Assembly: GCA_027596035.1 (NCBI GenBank)
Contig: JADGJA010000014.1
Span: forward strand, 17,683-81,682
Source: Thoreauomyces humboldtii
Lineage: Eukaryota > Chytridiomycota > Chytridiomycetes > Spizellomycetales > Powellomycetaceae
DNA: 64,000 nt
Direction of reading: 5' to 3'
Below, piece by piece: positions 46,348 through 57,041 of the stretch. Made by a program: the position numbers and the translations under genes. Numbering within the stretch: the stretch's first letter is position 1; the number at the start of each line of letters is the position of its first letter. Below the pieces are notes generated by a model. It had not been told where the DNA came from, did not search any database, and was given only the letters and a program-made list of their open reading frames with translations.

Positions 46348-48096
46348 TTATCGATACGAAGGTATGCTCCTTCCGACCCGTCCCGCCTCATGCTGCTGCT
46401 GGTGCTTGGAATAGTGAAGCGGGGCCGGAACCTGGGGTACTCTCGCTTGAAGCCCTCGGTTGTGTTGACTGGGGTACTCAAAGCCGGTGTTTGCTATCAA
46501 GGACGCTCCGCTGCCCGATGTCAGGGGCGTGGGTGGACGGCCGTTCGCAGTGTTGAGAGTTCGACTGAATTGATTGCGCATGACGTTCCCTACAACAGAC
46601 TGGGATCAAGCTCCATCAAGATTCGAGGGGAACGGCTCAATTCTACCTGTCTGCGAGAAAGGTCTGCGCTGCTGGAGAGTTGATTGAAAGTGTGGCATAG
46701 GCTGACGTTGAGGTTGCCTCGTGGGATTGTCAAGAGAGCCAAGAACTGGTTGATTCTGGACGCAGGTTTTGTGTGAAATCCGTGGCCTACTCGAAATTAT
46801 CAGCCTGATTGCGTCTTGTCACCTGCATGCCGTGATGGACCAAAGGGTCGCTAAAGCTTTGTGATTGTGATGCCATCCCGATCTGAGGACCAATGGGTCC
46901 ATTCGGCTGTCCAAGAAGGCTCTTGCGCTTCATCTTATCATACAGACTCTAAGACGATCACCGAAATCAGCTCGGTACGGACTGGCACGGGCTGCCCCGT
47001 TCAAGGCAGAGCGGATACCTGCAATTTCTGAAATTGACGACCCTTCTCCGCCAGCTGTTCCGCAAGTTCGTGGTTTCGAAGCTTCTCAATCTCTTGTTCC
47101 CGTTGTAATCCTGGTCAACGGGTTGAGCGGGACCGGAAGGCGCTCACACGTACACCCCTTCGCACATGCCTCCTAATTTCTCGCGCAGACCTGTATGCCA
47201 CATCCCAGTTAATCAGCATCCTTAGTCATGGTCACAGCCTGTGGCTTGCCTTGAATCTCTTGGTTGGCTTCCCGGACGATGCTTTGCACTTGCCTTTCCA
47301 CCTGGGCGTACTTTTCGGAAAGGTTCTTGTATATCTGGGTAACGCTTGAGTGACAGAAACTTGACTAGCCGTCATCTGCGAATATCTACCATATCTTGGA
47401 AGCAGCCTTCTTGCGTTGTTTGGTAGACCCAGAAACTGGAAGGCTTCTTATCTTAGCTCATGCTTACATCCCTCGAAGTCGGATTGCCACCGGCAAACCT
47501 CAGCCCGCGGCCAGCAATTTCAATGATCACTAAGATACCCCAAGTCGGCAAAAAGCGGCAAGACGCGACGATGCAGAAGGAGAGGTTCTTTCACCTTCAG
47601 GACGGAGACCTGCCAGGACACTCTGAACCGAGGCGATTGAGATTCGATAGAGCGACTCCACATTGGTGGACACTCACCGATTTGTAATCCTCGCTCGGAT
47701 TCAGTTCTGTCATAACGATATCATCCCTTCAATCGGCGACGACGACCTTCAGTTCCGGTGTTCGTGTATAGTTTGAAGGGTAGGATCCTGTGCATACCCC
47801 TCCGTCAAGGAACTTTCACACGCCGGGCTGGCATAAGAGCGGATTGGTGAGACTGTCCGAAATGCTCAGAATCCTCGCATTCTCAATTCCCCACCAAATC
47901 AGCGCAGTGTTGAATGCTTTTTCGGCGCATTCCAGGCAGAACATGTCTGCACGCGACGATCTTCAGTAAGGTGCTAGGTTATAAGAATTCGGGCGATTTC
48001 TTGGGACGCACGGCTGCAGGTTGTCACGCATGCTTTCGCATTGTTCCCGAGTCCCTTCCGGCATTGAATGTTGTTGCACCGTAGTTCTGTTTCCAT
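46348..48096 (-). CDS. HEI10: HEI10/CCNB1IP1-type RING E3 ligase (meiotic crossover factor)
   Basis: Thirteen exons (high to low): 48096-48012, 47946-47895, 47827-47798, 47726-47678, 47622-47595, 47529-47499, 47435-47390, 47334-47250, 47190-47170, 47110-47019, 46948-46823, 46755-46647, 46589-46348; 331 residues in a closed frame. The RING is LRCNNIQCRKGLGNNAKAC, then CSHMFCLECAEKAFNTA and LICPACESSLTEGDD. It is followed by the family block MTELNPSEDYKSSVLAGLRP and FWVYQTTQEGCFQDM, a coiled coil (LQREQEIEKLRNHELAEQLA) and the hallmark RQFQKLQSLYDKMKRK. HEI10 concentrates at crossover sites on meiotic chromosomes. The introns after exons 8 and 9 use GC donors (GCAAGC, GCATGT); other donors break the frame. 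No long open frame reveals this gene, so it is easily missed. Confidence 0.82.
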
Positions 48097-48284
48097 AGTC
48101 AATAGGTGCGTTAATTGAAGGCGGGGAACGTTGTTGTTGTGAGTTTCTCGAGACTTTGGGAATGGTCGAGAGAGTGATGGTGATCTTGCGCAGCCGTTCC
48201 AGGCGTTTGCACGCGCGGCCCGGTGGGTTGACGCGCTCTTTCAACGTCGACCGATTTAACACTTCGCAACCTAGACTCAATGAC

Positions 48285-51200
48285 ATGACACTCACATCTC
48301 AACGACCAGCACCGACGCCAGTTGCGTCACTCCGCACGAAGGCACCACTACATCCTGCCAAAAAGGCTGCTCCCGTTGTAGTGCCCGGCCTCCCAAAGCC
48401 CTCGCTCAAACCCGACAATCCGCCGCGCAAGGCTCCTTCCGATATCCCTGCGCCTGTCAGCGTGCCTCGGTTCGGACAAAAAACTCAAGAGCTGATAACT
48501 GCAGCCCAGGCAATTTCTCGCACTCTACAGACGCTTGACAAGGCGACTTCTCACGAACCACCTCACGAAACGGTGGCTGAAGCCACGCAAACGGATTCTC
48601 GTATCGGAGGACCACGTCCAGAGTCCAAACAGGAACTTGGGCCGAAGGCAATTCCAGCGGCAGGCGTCCACTCGGGATGTGCGCAACCGGCACGCAACGT
48701 GTCGTCAATCTTCCAGATGGACGATGCGGCTGGCGATCTATTCCGGTCAACACTGCGCACCGGCGAGTTGAGCACCACGCTGCCAAAGTCACCTGTCAAA
48801 ATCACTGTGCCGTTTTCTCCGCGCGCGGTCAGGCACGGCTCCATCGCATCGAAGCGCGGAGATGGCGACGGTCCGCTTCATCACGCTGATCTGTTCGAAC
48901 CGATAGCTGAGCTTGTGAGCCCTCTACGGAAGGTTCGCGGAGATGACTTTCAGAGGGAAAGCCATCTTCGACCGCAAAGTCCAGCTCCGAATACTGACAA
49001 GGACGCCAAACTGATCGCGTACCTCGAGCGCGACAATGCGGAGCTAAGAGCACGGCTGGCCGAGGCTCAGAAGCGACCGGAGTCCACCGCCGATTCTGCT
49101 GCCCTTATGAGCGAACTGGAGGCAATGAAGCAGGAGAACCGAAGGCTGCGGGAGGAACGAGATCAGCAGGAAGTTTGTGAGCGACCGGAGGCTAGCGCCA
49201 CCGTAGGATTCCTCAGACGACGGGTCCAGACGCTGGAAGAGCAGAATAAGAGCCTGGAGCGGGCAGCCAGCGTCCAACACGTAGTTTCGACACCATGTAC
49301 CCGCTGCCCAACCCTGGAAACCGATGTGCATCGACTACAAATGCAGACGACACGAAACGACGTCGAGTTACGGAATCTGACCGAGCAAAATGCATTTTTG
49401 AAAGGGGAAAACAAACGACTGAGGGAGACCGAAGAAGAACTGAGACGCGCGAGCGTGCAGGCTATCTTCGAAGCCAAAACAGCTTCGGTGGTTGCACCCG
49501 ACCAGGCGCGTTCACCTGATCGCGGGATGACTGCGATACGAGGGGAAGTCGAGGAGGTTCTGCATCTCATCGAGCGTGAACTGGGAAGGACCCGCAAGCT
49601 GATAGCAGAACTTGAAGACACCCGTCCACCTTCCACCCGCGATGAAGAGAATCAGGATGGGATGGATGCCGCACCGATCCTTAAACGCATCCAACGAGCT
49701 TTGGGTAGCCTTTCAGCTGACTTTTCCCATCCCAATATGCTCCATGGCACTATTTCCAACGGGCTTGACGCCTTCCGCGACATGATTGGTTTAGCCGGAA
49801 CGGCGGCGTCGGCCTATGCGACGTCAGTTTCCGAGGCACGAGGGATCGACGTGCGCATCGATCGATTGAGACGAGAAGGTGCGCGGATTCGTGAGATGAC
49901 GGAGCGGGCTGTCGAGGCTGCTACGAAGGGTCACGAAGACGAGGTCAGGGAACTGAACGCTGCCAACGAAGAGCTTGTTGCACGCGTACAGATCGTGCAG
50001 AAGGAGCTGGAAGAGATCAAAAAGACGGCGTTGGAGGCAGAGCGACACAAAACACATGCAGAAGCTGCTGCTGCCGCAGATGGGAAAGCGACACGAGAGC
50101 CAACCTCTCAAACGCCAGTATCTGCTGCCGTTTCTTTTGGTCAGAATGTGCGAGAACTGCAACGACAAGGTCGGTTGGACGCGGTTGACACTGCTGCTAT
50201 TCTGTCCCACGAATCTCCAACTGCAGCTCTTAACCGCCGCGTGGATGATCTTACGAGCATCAATTTTGGCCTACAAAGTGACATCAAGCATCTTGAAGCA
50301 ACACTTGCCCACGCCCGTGCAGAAGTACTACAGCTCCGGGCCACTCGTTCATCCGGTCAGCTGGACAGCACGGTCGCAGCGGAAGCGGAACAACGTCACG
50401 CTACTGCGCTTCATCGTCTGCATCGAAAGTTCGCGGACCAGAAACTGCAGACGGAGAAAGCGAACGCGGTGATCGCCAATCTCAGGGGGCAAGTTTCAGA
50501 TCTTAAGCGCGCCTTAGAAAAAGTGGAAACGTCCACGAGAGAGGAAAGCCTGGGAGGAGGGTTGGGCGTCATCGCGGAGCTGGAACGGACCTTGAGGGAG
50601 AAAATCCAGAGCATCTCGATTGCTGGAGAATCGGGAGCGAAGGCAGGGATAGAGAGCAAAGGCGTCGATGACCTGATAGGACTCCTGAAGGAAAATCAGG
50701 ATACCGCAGCTCAGCTTGCTCAGCTCGCAGCCATGGTTGATGGTGTGTACATAAAAAGGCGGGACGGCTCCTCTGATGATTCGTATACTCATCAACCGAA
50801 TTGCTTTGCCCGACGCAGAGCACGTTACTCAGCTCTCCAATCTGCGCGCCACGAACGCTGACTTGAACGCCAAGCTCACCGCCTCCCGAGCTCGCCTGAA
50901 GACGCAGGAAACGACATGGCTGTCCAAATTCCAGTCCCTCCAAGCGGATCTCACGGGATTCCAAACGCAGCACGAGAGTCTGGAAGCTGTTCTCCAAGCG
51001 TACGTTGTCCAGTACCAGAGCATGCTCGCTCTCGACTTCCCGGACCCGTTACACCCGCAGCCGGCGGACAAGGATCAAGACCATCCGTATCCTTTCCTGC
51101 AGGCTGTCAAAGCTGCTCACGCGAGCCGCGAGTCCGCCACGGCTCGCGCGACCACCCTTCAATCGCGTCTGACTGCAGCGTCACGCGAGCTGGACGATCA

Positions 51201-51462
51201 GCGCAGGGAGAACGATGAGATCGTCCAACGGTATGGCGTTGCGGTGTCGAGAATAGGGGACGTGGAGAAGATGAACGAGACCTTAAGGGAGAAGGTGGAA
51301 CGACTGGCGGATGAAGTCAGGACTGTCGGAGAGGGCAGGAGAAAGGCTGAGATTAGGCTTGCCAAGATCGTGGTCGGGTACAAAACTCTGGTTGCTCCCA
51401 TCAAGATTGCGCCGGTGGAGGTGGGAGATTCGGACGCTTTAGCGGAGGCTAGTCTTGCTTGA
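48285..51462 (+). CDS. Long coiled-coil protein, unknown family
   Basis: Exons 48285-50742 and 50819-51462 give 1033 residues. The first ~200 residues are Pro/Ala/Lys-rich and disordered (MTLTSQRPAPTPVASLRTKA). From about residue 240 the chain is almost continuous coiled coil with Glu/Arg/Leu heptads (KLIAYLERDNAELRARLAEA, LRDEEN-type runs, HRLHRKFADQKLQTEKANAV). The second exon continues as coiled coil (LNAKLTASRARLKTQETTW, ENDEIVQRYGVAVSRIGDVE). No motor, GTPase or membrane segment is seen. I cannot name a family. Large structural proteins of spindle poles, basal bodies or flagella look like this, but so do golgins. The start at 48285 is chosen over 48162; the gene is divergent from HEI10 by 188 bp. 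Confidence 0.75.
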
Positions 51463-51647
51463 ACAGCGATCATTAAGGACAAACTCTCCCGTGCTTTTCA
51501 GAACAGCCGAGTTTTCGTCTTGTCACTTCATGTAACATTATTATGCTTTTTGCTCCGGCTTGTCCAGCTATATGTGTGAATGTATCTACATGGGCTCAAG
51601 CATGAGGTCCTTCTGAAGCCAGTGGAAGGAGCGGTTCCCTCTGACGA

Positions 51648-53182
51648 CTAGCGATCTGTAACAGTCACGTTCTGCTTCCTGGCGGATCCGTTTTCGCTAA
51701 CGTTCCTCTCCACAACGCTCCTTACAGAGTCTCCGTCTGGCGAAGTCTCCACCTTTCCCTGAACCGTCTCGGTCTGATCTCCCTGCCTTTTCCGGATGGT
51801 GATCTCGGCCTCGTCCAACTCGCCGTTGTTGATCTCCTCGGCCACGTCCTCGACGAAATCTTCGACGGTCTCGAGCAGACCCTGCTGCTCCGCCTCCTCG
51901 AGTGCGTCGGCAGGAGTGTACGTCTCTCCCCTCATGCGATGGGTGACGAACCGTTGGGCGACCGTCACGTCCAGGAGAATGTCCCAAGGGTTCATGACGT
52001 GTCGGAACGCAGGCCACATCATCGTCGGACCGATGTCTGGTACCAATGTTTCTCGGTACGAAAAGGCGACGACGTGGAGGGCCGCAGCGATGGCCATCTC
52101 GAACGTGAGGATGAAGGCGTTGATACTGTTGGCTAGTTCGAGTTGCGACCAGTGGAGCGTAGACCGTATCACGTTCGTGTTTGCGAGGATGGAGAAGGTG
52201 ACGGTTTGCCAGAAGGAAAAGAAGATGACGAACTATTTGGGAGGAAAAGAGGATGAGACCGTGAAACCCAACGAACACAGGAGGTTACGCTGAGACTCGT
52301 ACCTTGATGGAGACAAACTTGAGCACCAGGTGCTTTCCTTTGAGCTGGTCCTTGACCGTCGTGTAGATCTGCACCAGCGTGTACATGGCGATGGTCACGC
52401 TGATCGAGTTGATTCCCACGATCCAGACGTGAGCGAAGCGGGGACTCATCGAATCCTCGCAGAACTTTCCGGTCAGCTGGGTAATGACGGCCAGGACGGT
52501 CGTGAGAGGCCGAAGGATGACGTATTGCAGGGTTCCGATCTTGCACCAGTGGACAAAGTGCGGGCGAGAGGGTTGGTAGGATATAAAGTTGAGTGGGAAG
52601 AGAAACTGCATGCGAGGCTTCTGAGCGAACGCTTCTGCCTGGGCCGAAATGTCCTCGCCGATGTAGGCGAGCAGAAGCTGGAAGAACTCGTGGATCACCA
52701 AGGCTTCGTCTATGAGGATGACGGAGGGAGTCAGCGATGATCATGGAGTCAAGGAAAATAGAGACTCTTTCTGATCTTGGACACTCACAGCAATCCCTGA
52801 GCACGTCCGCATACACTGCCACACCCCTGAATGCGTAACCGACGAAGGAGCAGGTGGAGTAAACGGGAACCATGAACAGGATCCTTATGATATGCTTCTG
52901 GTATATTGGTTGATTGTAGTAGCAAAGGTGTCGCCACACGAGGATGAGGGAGAGAGCCGTGGCCAGGACAGTGAAGATTCCGGACGCGATCCAGCCTATG
53001 AGGAAAGCATCATAGTTCTCGCTGTCTGGCGGCGGTGGGCCATGGTGCTGAGGAGGGGTCTGAGGAAGGTCGGTGAGTAAGAGTACCAGGGAGAAAGGAG
53101 TCAAAAAGATGCGACTCACAGGACAATCCCAGGCTGATGGTTCTGGCACGGGGATGTGAGGTTGATTGCTTAAACCGTACAT
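51648..53182 (-). CDS. OST-alpha/TMEM184 family membrane protein
   Basis: Exons (high to low) 53182-53120, 53059-52789, 52709-52303 and 52232-51648 give 441 residues. About seven hydrophobic segments are visible, starting IGWIASGIFTVLATALSLIL. Family motifs are YNQPIYQKHIIRILFMVPVY with STCSF, YEALVIHEFFQLLLAYIGED, FVHWCKIGTLQYVILRPLTT, and LKFVSIKVFVIFFSFWQTV. These match the solute-carrier OST-alpha/TMEM184 fold found across eukaryotes. In animals OST-alpha transports steroids and bile acids; the fungal substrate is unknown. The last ~100 residues are acidic and disordered, facing the cytosol by prediction. Confidence 0.9.
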
Positions 53183-54389
53183 TGCGCAGGCTGGATTGAA
53201 GGACTCTAAGATACAGTTCGTGCTGGTGCTATGAGGAGAGCCGAAGCTAAGACCAAAGACCCCCTGTGGTTGCCTCTCAGGAACGAACGAGACTCTTTCG
53301 AGCTGTGTTGAAAAACAGAATACCGGTAGTCACGCAAAAGTATCAGACGAAGGTGAAGGGAGTGTGAACGAACGAAGGGGTGTGGTGTGAGAGATGAGAT
53401 GGACGGGGAAGAAGACAGTACGCAGGCAAGGCAAGGGGGGAGATTGCCCACGTACGTCATCACGCGTGAAGGTCATCGTGTGTTGGCACGGCACAGTCAC
53501 GCCCCAAAAAGCTTAAGTTCTGGAAACAAATCGATCGCCCTCGCAGATTTCTACCCGTCGATTGTTGGAACATCAAAATATCGATATTAGCCGCGAGGGA
53601 ATCCAATAGGGAGGACAGGGAACATACAGAATGGTGGCTTGTTGGTCAAGATCGCGGGCTGGCCAAGAGGTGGCTTGCGTGCGTCTGCTGGCAGTTGTTA
53701 CCTGCCTTCGTTGCTGTGACACTTGTGATCACCAGACATCATGCACTATTTTTTGATAAAGGCAGTGGGAATCAAGGCGCTGGACATGTCTTGTACACGG
53801 TCTTCGATGTCGCAGCGCCGAACCACGTCCTTGCAGCAAGTCACTTCATGCAGGAATCCGAGTCCACATCAGAAACTTACGTTCAACGTTGCCAGGCCAT
53901 GTGAAGCTGGCAACTACTGTAAGCCCAGCCCACTGGGCCAAGCCTTTTGTGATCCTCAACCTGGATCGAGAGCACCAGGGAGGCACAGACTCGACAGAGG
54001 GAACCCTCAACGGCAAGGTTTCTCGACAGCTTTGTTTGGGGGAAAGCTCTGCAGCGGTCGCCCGGCGCCCCCCCTCGTTTCATGACGGTTGCACACCCCT
54101 GCTTGTGTGGTCAACCAACTGGGGGATGATCTCTTGTTGGATCCAGTGTGTTCGAGGGGGTCGGGATCCTGCGGTGTTCGCTGGTGGTTGTTCCTTTTTG
54201 CCCTCTTGCCTTCGCTCTCGAACAAAGACAAAGCGGCTTTTTGCATCATTCAGTCACACATTGGGGCCGGTAGTCCCTCCCCGACCAACTGTACCCAGGC
54301 AGGAGGCCGCAGGACCGCCCTGTACTGTACATAAGAGATGGAGGGGATGCTGGGGTTCTGCTCCATTCCGCCACATTCATATCGCCGCC
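53183..54389. other. 1.2-kb intergenic region, no gene recognised
   Basis: A plus-strand open frame runs from 53889 into the Reeler gene, but its upstream 167 codons look non-coding (Cys/Arg/Pro-rich, no signal) and contain no supported start. It is treated as the promoter/5' region of the Reeler gene and the upstream region of the TMEM184 gene. Confidence 0.45.
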
Positions 54390-55256
54390 ATGCTGTCCCT
54401 CCCTGTCATCCTCTCGCTGCTGTCGCTTCCACTCGCTTACGCACTCCCTACAGGAGCGCCAAAATGTCAGATCAACCCTTCAGTCATCAGCGCTGCCCAC
54501 AATGCCCCGAGTGCCGCTGGATACACCCTGAGCGCTGACTCGACGACCTGGACTGCTGGACAGAAGGTCAAGGTCACTCTCACCGGCTCGCAACACCACG
54601 TCATCGGTGTCCTGATGTACGCGACTCCCGGCACCACCCAAGACGCCAGTCTGGCCCCTAACGGATCCAAATCCCACGTCGGCTCCTTCGACGTGCCGAC
54701 AGGCTTCCGTGTCCAGACCGCGACGATATGCGATGCCGCAAAGGTCGTTCAAGATGCACCATCCTCGACCATCACCCACATGGACCCCTCTGACAAGGGT
54801 GCTGCCGTCACCTTCGTCTGGACCGCACCTTCCACCGGATCCGGCTCGATCTCCTTCAACGCAGCAATCACGTCCGGCGCGCCAGGAAACCCTTGGCAAG
54901 TCCTCGACGTTCTATCCTTGAACGCAGCAGGTGCCAACGGAACCGTCCCTACCGTCCCCGCCGGTACTGTCCCCGCGGCCACCTCAACCTCTACCACCAA
55001 GCCCAAGCACCACAAGAAGAAGTGTGGAAAGAAGCACCACGCAAAGCCCTCCGCCACCGCCGACATCACTCTCTCGACCACAACCGACAGCCCCATTGTC
55101 GTTGCATCTGCGACCGTTGCGCCCACCCTTGTCGTCGCCCTTCCTTCCGAGAGCGCGACTCCCGACACGGGCGTTCTCAGCGCGGCGGTCTCTCTCCGTG
55201 CTGTCGCTTCTTCCGTCACTTGCCTTGCCGTCGCCTCCCTGCTCTTGCTGGTTTAG
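54390..55256 (+). CDS. Secreted Reeler-domain protein, probable GPI anchor
   Basis: A single exon of 288 residues. A signal peptide (LPVILSLLSLPLAYA, residues ~5-18) precedes a Reeler-type domain at ~20-175: GAPKCQINPSVISAAHNAPS, WTAGQKVKVTLTG, HHVIGVLMYATPG, GSFDVPTGFRVQTATICDAA and VTFVWTAPSTGSGSISFNAA. A Ser/Thr/Pro-rich stalk follows, interrupted by a His/Lys-rich patch (KPKHHKKKCGKKHHAKPS, ~207-224). The chain ends in a hydrophobic tail VTCLAVASLLLLV with small residues upstream, as in GPI-anchored proteins. Reeler domains occur in extracellular matrix and defence proteins; the function here is unknown, and a cell-wall or surface role is inferred. It is intronless with strong C-ending codon bias. 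Confidence 0.8.
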   Translation: MLSLPVILSLLSLPLAYALPTGAPKCQINPSVISAAHNAPSAAGYTLSADSTTWTAGQKVKVTLTGSQHHVIGVLMYATPGTTQDASLAPNGSKSHVGSFDVPTGFRVQTATICDAAKVVQDAPSSTITHMDPSDKGAAVTFVWTAPSTGSGSISFNAAITSGAPGNPWQVLDVLSLNAAGANGTVPTVPAGTVPAATSTSTTKPKHHKKKCGKKHHAKPSATADITLSTTTDSPIVVASATVAPTLVVALPSESATPDTGVLSAAVSLRAVASSVTCLAVASLLLLV

Positions 55257-55531
55257 AGCAGTTCTATAGACTTTCTTAGACACACCCCCCCTCCACATAT
55301 CTCGTCCCACATATCATTGCTGTTTTGTTCTGTCGATGCTGAAAATACAAGATAAATATAAGTAGAGAATTGAAGGGCGGGTGCACGGCTGGGAACTCTC
55401 TTGTAAACTGCTGTGCCGCTGTCTGACTCATAGCTCACGGATAACGCGATGTCACCGAGCACTTGCATGCATAAAGGTGTACTACTTGCATCGTAAGTGC
55501 TTCTTTAGCATATCATTGTATACCAAGAAAT

Positions 55532-56772
55532 ATGGTCCGTGAACGGTCCGCGAGCATGCTGCCTCATGCTGGTCATACTCATGTACTTTTACACTGCAGC
55601 GTTTAAGATGCAGATCACCAGCGGGAGTTCAGACCATCGCAGCGTCACTCACATCGTCTTCGGAGTTGAGCGCCCTCCAGAAGGAGATCGAAAGCATAAC
55701 CGGGATACCCTGTCATCTTCAGTTGCGTAGGTTTTGCAGGATATCAAGTTTCTTCCGTGAATCGTACTCTTCTATTGTGTGCCATAGTGCAGGATCCCAT
55801 GGAGTTCGCAACTGGGACGGGGGAATTTGTGGATGGGGGGAAGAACATGTAGAACACCTCTAGCATCCACGGGGGGTTGAGCACCCTTCCCACGTTCCCT
55901 CTTCCACCTCGATCTTGTGATTAAACCTTGGAACTCTTGAACCGCTGTTTCGGTCCGTTGGATATACGATGGAGAGATCTGCGGAGGACCCGACTAAGTA
56001 TCGGCGACTAGTTGCTGAAGCAATTGACAAAGACCCCGTCACATACAGCGAGGCCATGCTGGGCCGTGAACCTCGGGAGTACCAGGAATGGATCATGAAA
56101 GCGGGAAGCTGGGGAGGAGGGATTGAACTTGCTATATTCTCGAAGCATTACGCAATAGGTGTGATGAGAGACTCAGGCCGAATCTGCATGTTGCCAGCAA
56201 GTCTGACAACCCCTCCTTCCTTCAGAAATTGACTCCATTGACGTCAGTTCCGGGAGGGTTGATCGGTTCGGTATGGCAAAAGCATGCATCCATACGCAGT
56301 TCACGGCCTAACATAGCAAGCCGTAGGGGAAGGACAGTACCCGACCCGCGTAATTTTGATGGTGAGTAGCTATGTTTCGAGGTCAATGGTCGTCTTTCTG
56401 CTTGACTTTCTGATGCATCCAGGTCGTTAGTATAGCGGCATTCACTTCGACGCCGTTGTTCTCACACCTACGCAGGGCGCACCAAAAGATTTTGATCAGA
56501 CGGCGTTTTCAGAAGGGGATGGAGACGAAGCGCTACGGGCAGCCATGAAACTTGCGGGCATCTGGAAAAAGGTTCCATCACATGGATTTGCCGAAGAAGG
56601 TTTATCGGGAAAAGAGCGTTAACATTTCCTTGATTCATAGAAGCACCGTTACACAGACCTTTCAACGTTCACTCTTCGTTGCGGTGTTTGTCGAGAAGGA
56701 TTGACCGGCCAGAAGGAAGCTCAGGCGCACGCTATGCAAACAGGACACAAAGAGTTCGAGGAATTCAGTTAG
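55532..56772 (+). pseudogene. YOD1: OTU1/YOD1 deubiquitinase, interrupted at the active site
   Basis: The N-terminal ubiquitin-like part is readable: possible start ATG at 55532-55534, 65-nt intron, then from 55600 RLRCRSPAGVQTIAASL and SALQKEIESITGIP. The OTU C-terminal part resumes near 55957 as LFRSVGYTMERSAEDP and runs through DKDPVTYSEAMLGREPREYQ, WGGGIELAIFSKHY, SIDVSSGRVDRFG, YSGIHFDAVV (catalytic His) to a C2H2 finger FTLRCGVCREGLTGQKEAQA with HAMQTGH. Exons: to 56158, 56226-56270, 56327-56361, 56431-56571, 56641-56772. Between the parts the DNSC catalytic-Cys segment is missing. The stretch there carries an in-frame stop at about 55917, no acceptor AG, and a 113-bp repeat shared with 36828-36940. 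OTU1 normally works with Cdc48/p97; this copy should be inactive. Confidence 0.75.
55771..55883. repeat. 113-bp dispersed direct repeat, copy 2 (inside YOD1)
   Basis: It is identical to 36828-36940 except at two positions. It lies exactly where the catalytic centre of the OTU domain should be encoded. Flanks differ completely from copy 1. Confidence 0.95.
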
Positions 56773-57041
56773 ACATACGTAAACACGATATCGACGAGTA
56801 GATGCAGACAACGTACAATTGCTCCGCCTATTAAAATAGCCCATCACCTCCTCCGTCTGGAGCTGAGCAACGAGGGCTGACTGGGAAGGTGACGCTGGGG
56901 CGCTGGAGCGCTGGGGAGATGACGAGCTCGCCATTCGACAGCTCCAATCCTATCGGCGGCAAACCAACTCTGACCAACTGGCCGATGCCGATCTCCTCAC
57001 TGTTCCTGCGTTTCTCAAAGGCACCGTTGAGGTTTCTGGTC

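Noticed and set aside
53889..54389. Plus-strand open frame continuing upstream of the Reeler gene
   Set aside because: It would bury the clear signal peptide 167 residues inside the protein, and the added residues are compositionally non-coding.
56662..56934. Minus-strand 90-codon frame starting MASSSSPQRSS, considered as a small TIM-like protein
   Set aside because: It overlaps the last exon of the OTU1 gene and lacks twin CX3C motifs.
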